NCBI GenBank assembly: GCA_937890835.1 | Contig: CALADF010000019.1 | Span: 1 to 44,315 of the forward strand | DNA from: an uncultured bacterium | GTDB taxonomy: Bacteria > Actinomycetota > Coriobacteriia > Coriobacteriales > Eggerthellaceae | Direction: 5' to 3' | Length of the DNA stretch: 44,315 nucleotides | Shown: positions 8,792-15,835 of the stretch, one piece after another | How the letters are laid out: the number at the start of each line of letters is the position of its first letter | Numbering within the stretch: the stretch's first letter is position 1 | The notes under the pieces: model-generated | The model's database searches: none | Seen by the model: the letters and a program-made list of their open reading frames with translations, nothing else | Told to the model about the DNA's origin: nothing | Made by a program: the position numbers and the translations under genes

Positions 8792-8830
8792 AAAAAAAGG
8801 CGGCGCAACCCGAAACCAGGTCGCGCCGCC
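8792..8830 (-). terminator. Intrinsic terminator of the ATC-hydrolase-family gene
   Basis: A 12-bp stem with one mismatch (GGCGGCGCAACC against GGTCGCGCCGCC, 8799-8830) and an 8-nt loop is followed on the minus strand by seven T residues (8798-8792). It ends the gene that stops at 8857 and separates it from the GntR promoter. Confidence 0.9.
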
Positions 8831-8856
8831 CCAAAGGATGACAGGTTGTGAAACAG

Positions 8857-9417
8857 CTACTTCTCCCGATAGTAAACGAGGTGGCACACGTCATCGCCGC
8901 GCGCGATGGTCTTAGGAAGGTCGAGCTTGCAGCCGTAAGCCTCGCCGATGCCTCGATCGCCGCACATGGCCCAATCGCACAGATCGGAGATCTCCTCGTC
9001 GGTACAGCCCTGCTTCTGCCACGCCTTCACCAGCGGGCAGTAATGAAACTCCAGCTCGAAACGATCATCCTGCACGTCTTTGACGTCCATCTCGAAAACC
9101 ATCTGAGCAGGCTTTCCGAAAAGCCCCTTCTTCAAGCTTTTAAGGCTGTGCGTGCCGCCGCCTTTCGCCACCAGCTCGGCGCCCTGGAACAACCCGCAGC
9201 GTTTCACCGCCGCAGGCGCGAACACGCTCGGGTCGGCGCCGGCGCGCTTCGCCTCGTCGGTGAGCAGATACAGCCACAACGCGCGATGCTCGAGCAGCTC
9301 GCGAATAGCCCTGATGAGCGGGTTTTTGATGCGCGGCTCGTTCACCACGCGACTTGCCCCCTGCAGCTCATCCGAACCCGTCCCCGCAGCCGCACGGTCT
9401 TTCCCAGCTTGCTCCAT
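8857..9417 (-). CDS. L-2-amino-thiazoline-4-carboxylate hydrolase family protein
   Basis: This 186-residue soluble protein belongs to the ATC-hydrolase family, named for an enzyme of L-cysteine production from aminothiazoline carboxylate; most members have no tested function. Supporting features are the late EFHYCPLVKAW segment, the CTDEEISDLCDWAMCGDRGI block with conserved cysteines, and the overall size. The start is the ATG at 9417 after GGGGAGG; the frame is open 39 codons further upstream, but that part looks non-coding. It has its own strong terminator. It lies downstream of the arsS gene, separated by 213 bp and a hairpin, so it is probably a separate unit. Confidence 0.75.
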   Translation of the reverse strand: MEQAGKDRAAAGTGSDELQGASRVVNEPRIKNPLIRAIRELLEHRALWLYLLTDEAKRAGADPSVFAPAAVKRCGLFQGAELVAKGGGTHSLKSLKKGLFGKPAQMVFEMDVKDVQDDRFELEFHYCPLVKAWQKQGCTDEEISDLCDWAMCGDRGIGEAYGCKLDLPKTIARGDDVCHLVYYREK

Positions 9418-9519
9418 GGTAAACCTCCCCTTGTCAATGCCCGCGAACGGCACGCCGCGCGCATCGGTTCCCGAACGGGCGATACCGCCTGTCGCACCGG
9501 CCCGCCTCATAACGCGAAA

Positions 9520-9560
9520 CGTCCTTCTTCTCAAGTGTACGACACCCGAGAAGAAGGACG
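9520..9560 (-). terminator. Candidate terminator after arsS
   Basis: A perfect 13-bp stem (CGTCCTTCTTCTC at 9520-9532 and its complement at 9548-9560) with a 15-nt loop is followed on the minus strand by TTTC. The T run is short, so efficiency is uncertain. It lies about 70 nt after the extended arsS stop. Confidence 0.6.
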
Positions 9561-9619
9561 CACGGGGAAACGACGGCTCGATGAAGCCGTTTTCGCAACG
9601 CCCGCGACGCGGGCGCCTT

Positions 9620-9651
9620 CGGCGTAAGACCTACGCCGTCGAACCGCCTCA
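9620..9651 (-). promoter_or_regulatory. Bacterial SECIS-like element at the arsS UGA
   Basis: Reading the minus strand, UGA (9651-9649) is followed after ten bases by a perfect 7-bp stem CGGCGTA / TACGCCG (9638-9632, 9626-9620) closing a five-base loop GGUCU. The first loop G is the 18th base after the UGA. Bacterial SECIS hairpins sit just downstream of the Sec codon with a G-containing apical loop about 16-37 nt away, so geometry and loop base both fit. The TAG stop of the extended frame lies within the stem. Confidence 0.78.
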
Positions 9652-10635
9652 ACTGCTGCCGGCCCCGGCGCAGCACGCGTAGCAATGGTTGGCGAACGCG
9701 ATGTCACGCGCTAAAGGCAGCGACGGATCGCGCGCCAAATCGGCTATGGTCAACCCGTTGAGGCACGACAGCTCGACCGCCTGGTTGAAATCGCAATCGT
9801 AGAGCGCCCCATCCCAACGAACCGAGAGCTGGCTTCGGCACATCATGCCTTCGAGCGTGTCGGGGTTGAACGCGCCGATGAGCTTGTTCATGTACTTCGT
9901 CATGTTGTTCGTCTGCAGAAGGCGCCGACCGAAGCGGCCGCCGGGCGCGTTGGTTATCACGAACAGATTGTCGAAGACGATGCCGAAATCGTCCGCGAGC
10001 TTTTGCTTGTACTCACGCTCGAGCGCCTCCTGATCGGGAGGCAGCACGGCGCCGTTGGGGTTGAACACCAAATCGAGCTCGAGGGTCGTGCCGCCCGGGC
10101 CGGCGCCTTCCCCCTTGCCGTAGCCGAGCTCGCATAAGCGCTGCAACTGCGCTATCGCGGGATCGAACACGCCTGCCCCGCGCTGCTTCTCAACCGTCTT
10201 CTTCACGTAATGCGGAAGCGATGCGATGACCACGATGCCGAGCTCCGCCCACAACTCGGGCAAGTGGGCGTACCCGGGTTCGTCGTACACGACCAGGTTC
10301 GAACGCGTCATCACACGCGCTCCCGCTCGAACGGCCTCGCGCAGGAACCACTCGTAATGCGGGTTCATCTCCGGCGCCCCGCCCGTGATGTCGATGGTCG
10401 AGAAACCCCGATCGCGATACACCTTCAGGCACTGCTCGAGCGTCTCGCGCGACATCTCCTCTACTCGTGTCGGACTTGACTCCACATGACAGTGCTTGCA
10501 GGCGAGGTTGCATTTCAAGCCTATGTTGATCTGCAGCGTGTCGAGCTTCTCCTCCGTGCGGCCGTAAGCGCCCACGCGCTCCCGAAACGGGGGAAACGCG
10601 GCGAGCGCATCGCGCACGTCCTCCAACCGAGGCAT
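9631..10635 (-). CDS. arsS: ArsS-type radical SAM/Cys-rich protein, probable selenoprotein
   Basis: The radical SAM domain has CNLACKHC (Cys42, 46, 49) and the family hallmark LQINIGLKCN, followed by the Cys-rich C-terminal domain (MMCRSQLSVRWDG, YDCDFNQ, HCYACCAGAGSS). ArsS-family enzymes are implicated in arsenosugar synthesis. Read conventionally, the protein stops at 328 residues, right after AGAGSS. Family members continue with Cys-Gly-Gly; here the next codons are UGA-GGC-GGT-TCG-ACG-GCG-TAG. Reading UGA as selenocysteine (U329) gives AGAGSSUGGSTA and ends at 9631. A SECIS-like hairpin follows the UGA. The gene is 6 nt downstream of an AhpD-like gene, the usual partner of this family. 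No arsM methyltransferase is in the window. Confidence 0.85.
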
Positions 10636-10641
10636 GACGCC

Positions 10642-10980
10642 CTACATCTCCAGGTTCTTCACGATGTTCTTCATCTGCACGCCGTGCACCAAAGCCGCGC
10701 CGCCGCGAATGGCGTTCGCCACGTGGAACGCCTCGGTCATCTGCTCTTCGGTGACGCCTTTCTCCATGCACGAGTTCGTGTACGCGTCGATGCAGTACGG
10801 GCACTGCACCGCAGCGGCGACGGCAAGTGCGATGAGCGCCTTCTCGCGTGCGGTCAACGCACCTTCGGCGAAGACCCTGCCGTAGTAGGCCATGTACAGA
10901 TCCCACAGCTCGGGAGCGCCCTCCCCCACGCCGTCAGCGGAGAACTGTCCCAGGTCATCGGGGTTGTAATACGTTTCCAT
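10642..10980 (-). CDS. AhpD-like (CMD-domain) protein paired with ArsS
   Basis: This 112-residue carboxymuconolactone-decarboxylase/AhpD-fold protein carries the redox motif C60-P-Y-C63 and His86 in EAFHVANAIRGGA, the AhpD catalytic pattern. Such proteins act as peroxidase-like thiol enzymes; the subfamily next to ArsS radical SAM proteins is annotated as arsenosugar-associated peroxidase-like. The start is the ATG at 10980 with AAAGGAT upstream; 45 further in-frame codons upstream lie in the leader hairpin. Only 6 nt separate it from arsS, so it is the first gene of a two-gene operon with a strong promoter at 11097-11125. Both its redox residues are ordinary cysteines. Confidence 0.88.
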   Translation of the reverse strand: METYYNPDDLGQFSADGVGEGAPELWDLYMAYYGRVFAEGALTAREKALIALAVAAAVQCPYCIDAYTNSCMEKGVTEEQMTEAFHVANAIRGGAALVHGVQMKNIVKNLEM

Positions 10981-11038
10981 CGCACGATCCTTTCTCGAAC
11001 GGCGGTGCGCAGCCGCCGGACCCAACCTGCCCGAAACA

Positions 11039-11076
11039 CGAACACGCCGCCTGACGGGGATCAGGCGGCGTGTTCG
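11039..11076 (-). promoter_or_regulatory. Perfect 16-bp hairpin in the ahpD-arsS leader
   Basis: Perfect 16-bp arms (11039-11054 and 11061-11076) with a 6-nt loop lie about 14-51 nt after the predicted transcription start and 59 nt before the AhpD ATG. On the minus strand the stem is followed by TGTTTCG. It could be an attenuator or weak terminator, or an mRNA-stabilising 5' structure. Confidence 0.6.
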
Positions 11077-11096
11077 CTGTGTTTCAGACCGATAGC

Positions 11097-11125
11097 AATA
11101 TATGACGTAATCCAATATAGGTCAA
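11097..11125 (-). promoter_or_regulatory. Promoter of the ahpD-arsS operon
   Basis: On the minus strand TTGACC (11125-11120), a 17-bp A/T-rich spacer and TATATT (11102-11097) form a near-consensus sigma-70 promoter. Transcription would start near 11090, giving a ~110-nt leader that includes the 16-bp hairpin. Confidence 0.72.
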
Positions 11126-11446
11126 GCGCTAGCTTTACATCTCGTCGAATTCGTTTCGGGATCGCTCTCGCGCGCAGGTGAGGGCCGACGGGCCACGCGG
11201 ACGGCGCCGACGGGGCGAAGGGGGAGTCGCCCTCGCGCGCAGGTGAGGGCCGACGGCGCATGGGAGGACGCGCGTAGCCGACGGCGCCAGGGCGACGTGA
11301 GGGATTCGAATGTCGGCAACACAGGCGTAAGAGAGGACACGAGGGCGGACGTAGCCGGCAGCGTCGGGACAGCGCAGGGAACGCGCGCAGCAAGCAGCGC
11401 CAAGCCGCGGTAAGCGTCATCGAGCGCCGTGAAGCCGCCCAAGACG
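11126..11446. repeat. Non-coding GC-rich stretch with a 25-nt direct repeat
   Basis: No gene is supported; the open frames here give low-complexity Arg/Pro/Ser-rich translations. A perfect 25-nt direct repeat beginning CTCGCGCGCAGG occurs at 11167-11191 and 11232-11256 (65-bp period). Several copies of GACGGCGCC/GCCGACGG surround it, so the stretch looks like a degenerating short tandem duplication. Confidence 0.6.
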
Positions 11447-11474
11447 AAAAAAACGCCGGCGCAAAGCCGGCGTT
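11447..11474 (-). terminator. Intrinsic terminator of the 63-residue gene
   Basis: A perfect 9-bp stem AACGCCGGC / GCCGGCGTT (11452-11460, 11466-11474) with a 5-nt loop is followed on the minus strand by a run of T residues (11453-11447). A smaller GGGCTC..GAGCCC hairpin lies between this and the stop at 11515. Confidence 0.9.
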
Positions 11475-11514
11475 CGCTAGACAGGTCAAGCGGGCTCTTC
11501 CGAGCCCACTCCCC

Positions 11515-11706
11515 TTATGCTGCGCGGAAAATGCTCTTCAGCAGATGGGGACGACGCATGATCTGAGCCTTGAGCTTCAGATCGCACCCTGCGCCACGGC
11601 CGAGCGCGTCGACTTCATACTCGGGCTGATTAGCCACGATTGCATGTCCCACATGCTGATCGACTTCCCATGCATTCGCCTTAGCGGCGATCAAGTACGC
11701 GTTCAT
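11515..11706 (-). CDS. Small hypothetical protein, 63 residues
   Basis: This is a short gene with clear expression signals: a GAAAGGAG ribosome site seven bases before the ATG at 11706, and a strong intrinsic terminator after the stop. The protein begins MNAYLIAAKANAWEV, has a single cysteine in GRGAGCDLKLK, and ends in a basic segment RRPHLLKSIFRAA. It has no signal peptide or membrane segment. I do not recognise the family. It is monocistronic and upstream of, but terminated before, the radical SAM operon. A role as a peptide substrate of that enzyme is conceivable but not supported by any core-peptide pattern. Confidence 0.65.
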   Translation of the reverse strand: MNAYLIAAKANAWEVDQHVGHAIVANQPEYEVDALGRGAGCDLKLKAQIMRRPHLLKSIFRAA

Positions 11707-11998
11707 GAGAATGCTCCTTTCCTGAGACGTCCGACCGACCCTCATCGAACGATCAGCCGAACCGCCTTTTTCGTTCGCGCAAGCCTATCATAGGGCCCGC
11801 GTGTTGAGAACGGGTTAAAGATACATCAACAAACGTACAAACTTGCGTTACTTTTTCGTCAAATTTGAAACGAATGGGAATAATCCTTGGAAACCGTCGG
11901 GAGCTCCGAGAGAGTCTTCGAAAGGGTCGCCAAATAGGCCCTCGGGAGGCCGCCGGAAGTGACGAAGCCCGCCGAAGGCAGACGCCTTGCGAGCGGAA

Positions 11999-13177
11999 TC
12001 AGTAAAGCGGCGCGCAAACGGCAAGGAGCACGACGAAGAACACCAGGTTCGCCCCCATGAAAACGGCGAGGAACCGCCCCGTTCCCACGCCCTGAGCATC
12101 GCGCGCCGAGGGCAACCGCCTCATCGAGAGGAAGTGCTGCAAGGTTATCAGGCTCGCAAGGGAGCCCACGACGGTCCCCGCGCCGCCGATGTTCACCCCG
12201 ACGAGAAGCGGCTGCCACGCATCCGTGAAATGCGAGAGCAATACCGCCGCCGGCACGTTGGAGACGACCTGGCTCAGCCCCGCCGAGACGACAAGGCCAC
12301 ACGAGTCCATCAGCGAGACGAGCGCCGAGCTGACCTCGGGCACGCGCGCCAAATTCCCCGAGAACACGAAGAAGCAGCAGAACGTGAGCAGCAAGGCGTA
12401 ATCGACCCTGCGCAGCGCCGATCGATCGGCCAGCGCGAGCACCGCCGCCACAACCGCCAACACGGCAAGCGGGGGCACGGCGCCGAACACGGCGGCGACA
12501 ACCAGCCCGAGCAACGCCAGGTAAGCGGCCACCTTGCCCCGCGCGATGTTCGCAGAGTCGACGGGGGCGGGCGAGCCCGGACGCGCTTCAAGCCCGTGAA
12601 GAGGAGCCAGCGACGCGACGGCGAACACGAGCGCCATCGAGACGGCGAACGGCAGCGCCATGACGCGGACGAACTCGCCGACGCCCAAAGAGTAATACGA
12701 GAACAGGTACAGGTTCTGCGGATTGCCGAAGGGGACGATCATGCCGCCGAGGTTCGCGCCGAGGCTTTGCAACGTGAAAACAAGGGGGACAAGCCTCGTC
12801 CAGCCCGCCCTCGCAAGCGTCGCCGTCGCGAGCGGCAGCATCATGACGAGCGCCATATCGTTGGTGGCGACCATCGACAGGCAGACCGTTGCGCCGACGA
12901 GGGCGAGAACCGCCGCGCGCGGGGTGCGAAACCGCGTCACGAGCGCACGCGCCGCCCCGTCGAGCGCGCCCGCGCCCCGCAGCGCCTGAACCACGGCGAG
13001 GATGCAGAACAGGCAGGCAAGGGTTCGCACGTCGAAGTAGCCGATATACGCCGCATCAGGCGGAACCGCCGCCATGCTCGCCAGCGCGCAGAGAGCGGAA
13101 ACGCACAGCACGACGCGGCCGCGCGCGAAGCGCCGCAACACGCCCGCAGCGGAAACGACGAGTCGAAACACGCGCAT
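11999..13177 (-). CDS. SLC13/ArsB-superfamily anion permease
   Basis: This 392-residue membrane protein has about ten to eleven hydrophobic segments in the ion-transporter (ArsB/NhaD/CitMHS) fold. The characteristic first-half motif ATNDMALVMMLPLA and FGNPQNLYLFSYY, and the second-half VSNVPAAVLLSHF and GVNIGGAGTVVGSLAS, mark the two repeated substrate/ion-binding hairpins. It probably carries a carboxylate, sulfate-like or other anion across the cytoplasmic membrane. The start is the ATG at 13177 after GGGAGGGAGG. It is divergent from the RNA methyltransferase gene and has no operon partner, so no substrate can be assigned. Confidence 0.82.
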   Translation of the reverse strand: MRVFRLVVSAAGVLRRFARGRVVLCVSALCALASMAAVPPDAAYIGYFDVRTLACLFCILAVVQALRGAGALDGAARALVTRFRTPRAAVLALVGATVCLSMVATNDMALVMMLPLATATLARAGWTRLVPLVFTLQSLGANLGGMIVPFGNPQNLYLFSYYSLGVGEFVRVMALPFAVSMALVFAVASLAPLHGLEARPGSPAPVDSANIARGKVAAYLALLGLVVAAVFGAVPPLAVLAVVAAVLALADRSALRRVDYALLLTFCCFFVFSGNLARVPEVSSALVSLMDSCGLVVSAGLSQVVSNVPAAVLLSHFTDAWQPLLVGVNIGGAGTVVGSLASLITLQHFLSMRRLPSARDAQGVGTGRFLAVFMGANLVFFVVLLAVCAPLY

Positions 13178-13278
13178 GCATCCTCCCTCCCGGCCAAAAG
13201 AACATCGGCCGTTCATTCTCCCGGAGTTCGCCCGACGACGGTAGAATGAATGGCCGAAACCGACGCGGAAGGAAGAAC

Positions 13279-14154
13279 ATGCCCCTTATCGAGATCAGCC
13301 ACCTCGACGACCCCCGCCTGCTCGCGTTCTCGCGCATGACCGACGCGGAGCTGCGCGATCCCAAGCAGATGGTCGGCCTCGCGCGCGCCCTCGGCGACGA
13401 CCCCGAATCCCTTTCGGAAGGCCTGCTCATCGGCGAGTCGAGAAACGTGATCGAACGCGCCCTCGGCGCGGGCATCGAGCCGTTCGCGGTCCTGGTGGAG
13501 CAACGCTGGCTCACGCAGACCGAGCCGCTGATCGAGCGCCTGATCGAAGCGGATGCGACGCTGCCCGTCTTCGTCGCCACGCGCGAGCAGATGCGCGCGC
13601 TCACCGGGTTCGAGCGAACGCGCGGCGCGCTCGCGGCCTTCAGACGTCCCGCGCTGCCCCCGCCGGGCAGCTTGCTGGAAAGCGCGACGCGCGTCGCCGT
13701 GCTCGAGAACGTGACGAACCACACCAACATCGGCGCGATCTTCCGCTCCGCCGCCGCGCTCGGCATCGACGCGGTGCTCGTCACCCCGTCATGCCACGAC
13801 CCCTACTACCGCCGCGCAGCGCGCGTGTCGATGGGCACGGTGTTCCAAGTTCCGTGGACGCGCATCGGCAGCGGCGCCGACTGGGCTTGCGACGGCATGC
13901 CGCTTTTGCACGAGCACGGCTTCACCACCTGCGCCCTGGCCCTTTCCGACGATTCCATCCGCCTGCAGGACGATCGCCTGAAAAAATGCGACAAGCTCGC
14001 GCTCGTGCTGGGAACCGAAGGCGACGGGCTGGCGGCGCGAACCATCGCGGCGTGCGACTACACCGTGCGCATCCCCATGTCGCACGACGTGGACTCGCTC
14101 AACGTGGCCGCCGCGAGCGCCGTGGCGTTTTGGGAGCTGAGGGCGGAGCGCTAA
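13279..14154 (+). CDS. TrmH/SpoU-family RNA 2'-O-methyltransferase
   Basis: This 291-residue SPOUT-class enzyme transfers methyl groups from SAM to ribose 2'-OH of rRNA or tRNA. The three family motifs are present: NHTNIGAIFRSAAALG (motif 1), LVLGTEGDGL (motif 2) and IPMSHDVDSLNVAAASAVA (motif 3), the latter two forming the knotted SAM site. The N-terminal ~115 residues form the substrate-binding domain. The start is the ATG at 13279, giving MPLIEISHLD, with GGAAGGAAG just upstream; the frame stays open far upstream, but that is a shadow of the permease gene. It resembles RlmB/TsnR-like members; the exact RNA target is not evident. Confidence 0.9.
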   Translation: MPLIEISHLDDPRLLAFSRMTDAELRDPKQMVGLARALGDDPESLSEGLLIGESRNVIERALGAGIEPFAVLVEQRWLTQTEPLIERLIEADATLPVFVATREQMRALTGFERTRGALAAFRRPALPPPGSLLESATRVAVLENVTNHTNIGAIFRSAAALGIDAVLVTPSCHDPYYRRAARVSMGTVFQVPWTRIGSGADWACDGMPLLHEHGFTTCALALSDDSIRLQDDRLKKCDKLALVLGTEGDGLAARTIAACDYTVRIPMSHDVDSLNVAAASAVAFWELRAER

Positions 14155-14201
14155 GCCGGACCGCAGACGCCCGACGCCGAACGTCGGCGCCCGATAGCAA
14201 G

Positions 14202-14231
14202 CGAGGTCGGATGGCATGCCATCCGACCTCG
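14202..14231. terminator. Perfect 30-bp palindrome between convergent genes
   Basis: A perfect 15+15-bp palindrome (CGAGGTCGGATGGCA and its exact complement) lies between the ends of the convergent TrmH and symporter genes. Position suggests a bidirectional terminator, but neither side has a T tract, so it may instead be a 3'-end stabiliser or a protein site. Confidence 0.5.
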
Positions 14232-14272
14232 TCGAAACGCCCGACCCGGTTCCGCTCCCGCATTCGAGGGCG

Positions 14273-15631
14273 TTACCCGATGCCGCCGTAGAAAATCCCC
14301 AGCACGATGACCGCCGCGGTAATGCCCACGAACACGTACTTGGGCAGGAAATCGAACCATTTTCCCAGCGGCTTGTCGTGACCAAGCTCGACCTGCTCGC
14401 GCGCGAAGCCCTTCGGGCACACCCAGAAGAACATGATGGCGGCCAAAAGCGCGCCGACGGGAATCACGTAAATGGAAATGACGTCCATCCACGTCGAAAC
14501 CGCGTTACCTTCCTCGAGGAACAACCCGACGACGATGGCGATGGCGCCGATGATGGCAACCGAGGCGCCGCGCGAGAGCCCCGCTTGGGTCTGCAGCGCC
14601 TCGACAGGCGCCTCGAACAGGTTCATCAAGCTGGTCACCGCGGCGAACACCACCGCGATGAAGAAGATGACCATGAAAATCTGCCCGAAGGGCATGTCGA
14701 GGAACACGCTGGGCAGCGTGATGAACATCAGCGGCGGGCCGCTCGAGACGTCAAGCCCGAAGGCGAACACGGCGGGAACCACCACGCAGGCGGCCACGAG
14801 CGCGGCGAGCGTGTCGAAGATGGCCACGTTGCGCGCCGACGTGACAACGTTGACGTCCTTCTTCAGATAACTTCCGTACACAAGCGTGCCGCAACCGGCG
14901 ATGGACAAGCTGAAGAACGCCTGGCCGAGCGCGTACACCCAGGTCTTAGGATTAGCCAAGGCCTCCCAATGAGGGACGAAGAGGTACTCGTAGCCCTCGA
15001 AGGCGCCCGGCAACGTGGCGACCCTGATGCCGACGATGACGAACAGCACGAAAAACGCCGGCATGAGAACCTTGTTGATGCGCTCGATGCCGCGCGACAC
15101 GCCGAAGATCATGATGACGAACGTCACAACCAAGCCGAGCAGGTGGAATCCCGTGTTGCCGAAGCTCGACGCGATGGACCCGAAGAACGCCCCGACGTCG
15201 GCCTGGGCGGCCAGCTGCCCGTCGAAGGAGGCGACCAGGTAGTTGAACGCCCAGCCGAGCACGACGGCGTAGCCGATGGCGATGGCAAGCGACCCGAGCG
15301 TCGGCACAAGGCCGATGACCTTTCCCCAAATGCGTCCCTTTTTGATTCCGCGTTTCTCCATGGCGAACGCGAACGCCCCCATCGGACCCGTACCCGCCGC
15401 GCGCCCGAAGGCCATCTCGCCGATGACGCCCGTGAATCCGAGCAACGCCACGAAAATGAAGTACGGGATGAGAAACGCCGCGCCGCCCAATTCGGCGACA
15501 CGGTACGGAAACAGCCAGATGTTGGCCATGCCCACCGCGCTGCCCACGCACGCCATGATGAAGCCGGTACGCGTCGCGAAGCTATCGCGCTTGCGCGCGG
15601 GCTGCCCCGTCTGTCCTGATTGATCTGCCAT
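14273..15631 (-). CDS. Neurotransmitter:sodium symporter family transporter
   Basis: This 452-residue sodium-dependent transporter has the LeuT-like fold. The first helix motif FIMACVGSAVGMANIWLFPY is diagnostic of the family, and about eleven to twelve hydrophobic segments follow, with the usual GCGTLVYGSYLKKD and MNLFEAPVEAL regions. It should import an amino acid or related amine with sodium; bacterial members often take up branched-chain amino acids, tyrosine or tryptophan. The start is the ATG at 15631 with GAGAGGGG upstream. It is monocistronic and divergent from lactate dehydrogenase. Confidence 0.93.
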   Translation of the reverse strand: MADQSGQTGQPARKRDSFATRTGFIMACVGSAVGMANIWLFPYRVAELGGAAFLIPYFIFVALLGFTGVIGEMAFGRAAGTGPMGAFAFAMEKRGIKKGRIWGKVIGLVPTLGSLAIAIGYAVVLGWAFNYLVASFDGQLAAQADVGAFFGSIASSFGNTGFHLLGLVVTFVIMIFGVSRGIERINKVLMPAFFVLFVIVGIRVATLPGAFEGYEYLFVPHWEALANPKTWVYALGQAFFSLSIAGCGTLVYGSYLKKDVNVVTSARNVAIFDTLAALVAACVVVPAVFAFGLDVSSGPPLMFITLPSVFLDMPFGQIFMVIFFIAVVFAAVTSLMNLFEAPVEALQTQAGLSRGASVAIIGAIAIVVGLFLEEGNAVSTWMDVISIYVIPVGALLAAIMFFWVCPKGFAREQVELGHDKPLGKWFDFLPKYVFVGITAAVIVLGIFYGGIG

Positions 15632-15835
15632 ATCATCCCCTCTCAAACAGTGGGAAACATGATAAGCCAACTTTCGAGCGACAAGCACCGCGTAAACGGC
15701 CAAGGGCACAAGACGGCCGTCGCATCTTCAAGCGCGCCTCCGCTTGCAAACACCAAGCGCCCGGGTTGTCGCTATACTACGCTTCATACGTTTCGCCAAC
15801 ATTCACCCGCGGCACCGCCGCGAGAAGGGACGGCC

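Noticed and set aside
10642..10980. Second selenocysteine in the AhpD-like protein
   Set aside because: Both redox positions are ordinary Cys codons and the frame ends normally before arsS.
11167..11256. CRISPR array
   Set aside because: Only two copies of the repeat, with a related rather than unique spacer and no cas genes.
11061..11489. 142-codon minus-strand frame downstream of the 63-residue gene
   Set aside because: Crosses an intrinsic terminator, promoter and hairpin, has no ribosome site and low-complexity composition.
14216..15619. 467-codon plus-strand frame over the sodium symporter
   Set aside because: Acidic, His/Arg-rich antisense shadow; the minus-strand frame shows the NSS signature.
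15744..15778. TTGCAA/TATACT promoter for ldh
   Set aside because: Spacing is 23 bp, too long for a sigma-70 promoter; only the TATACT box is plausible.
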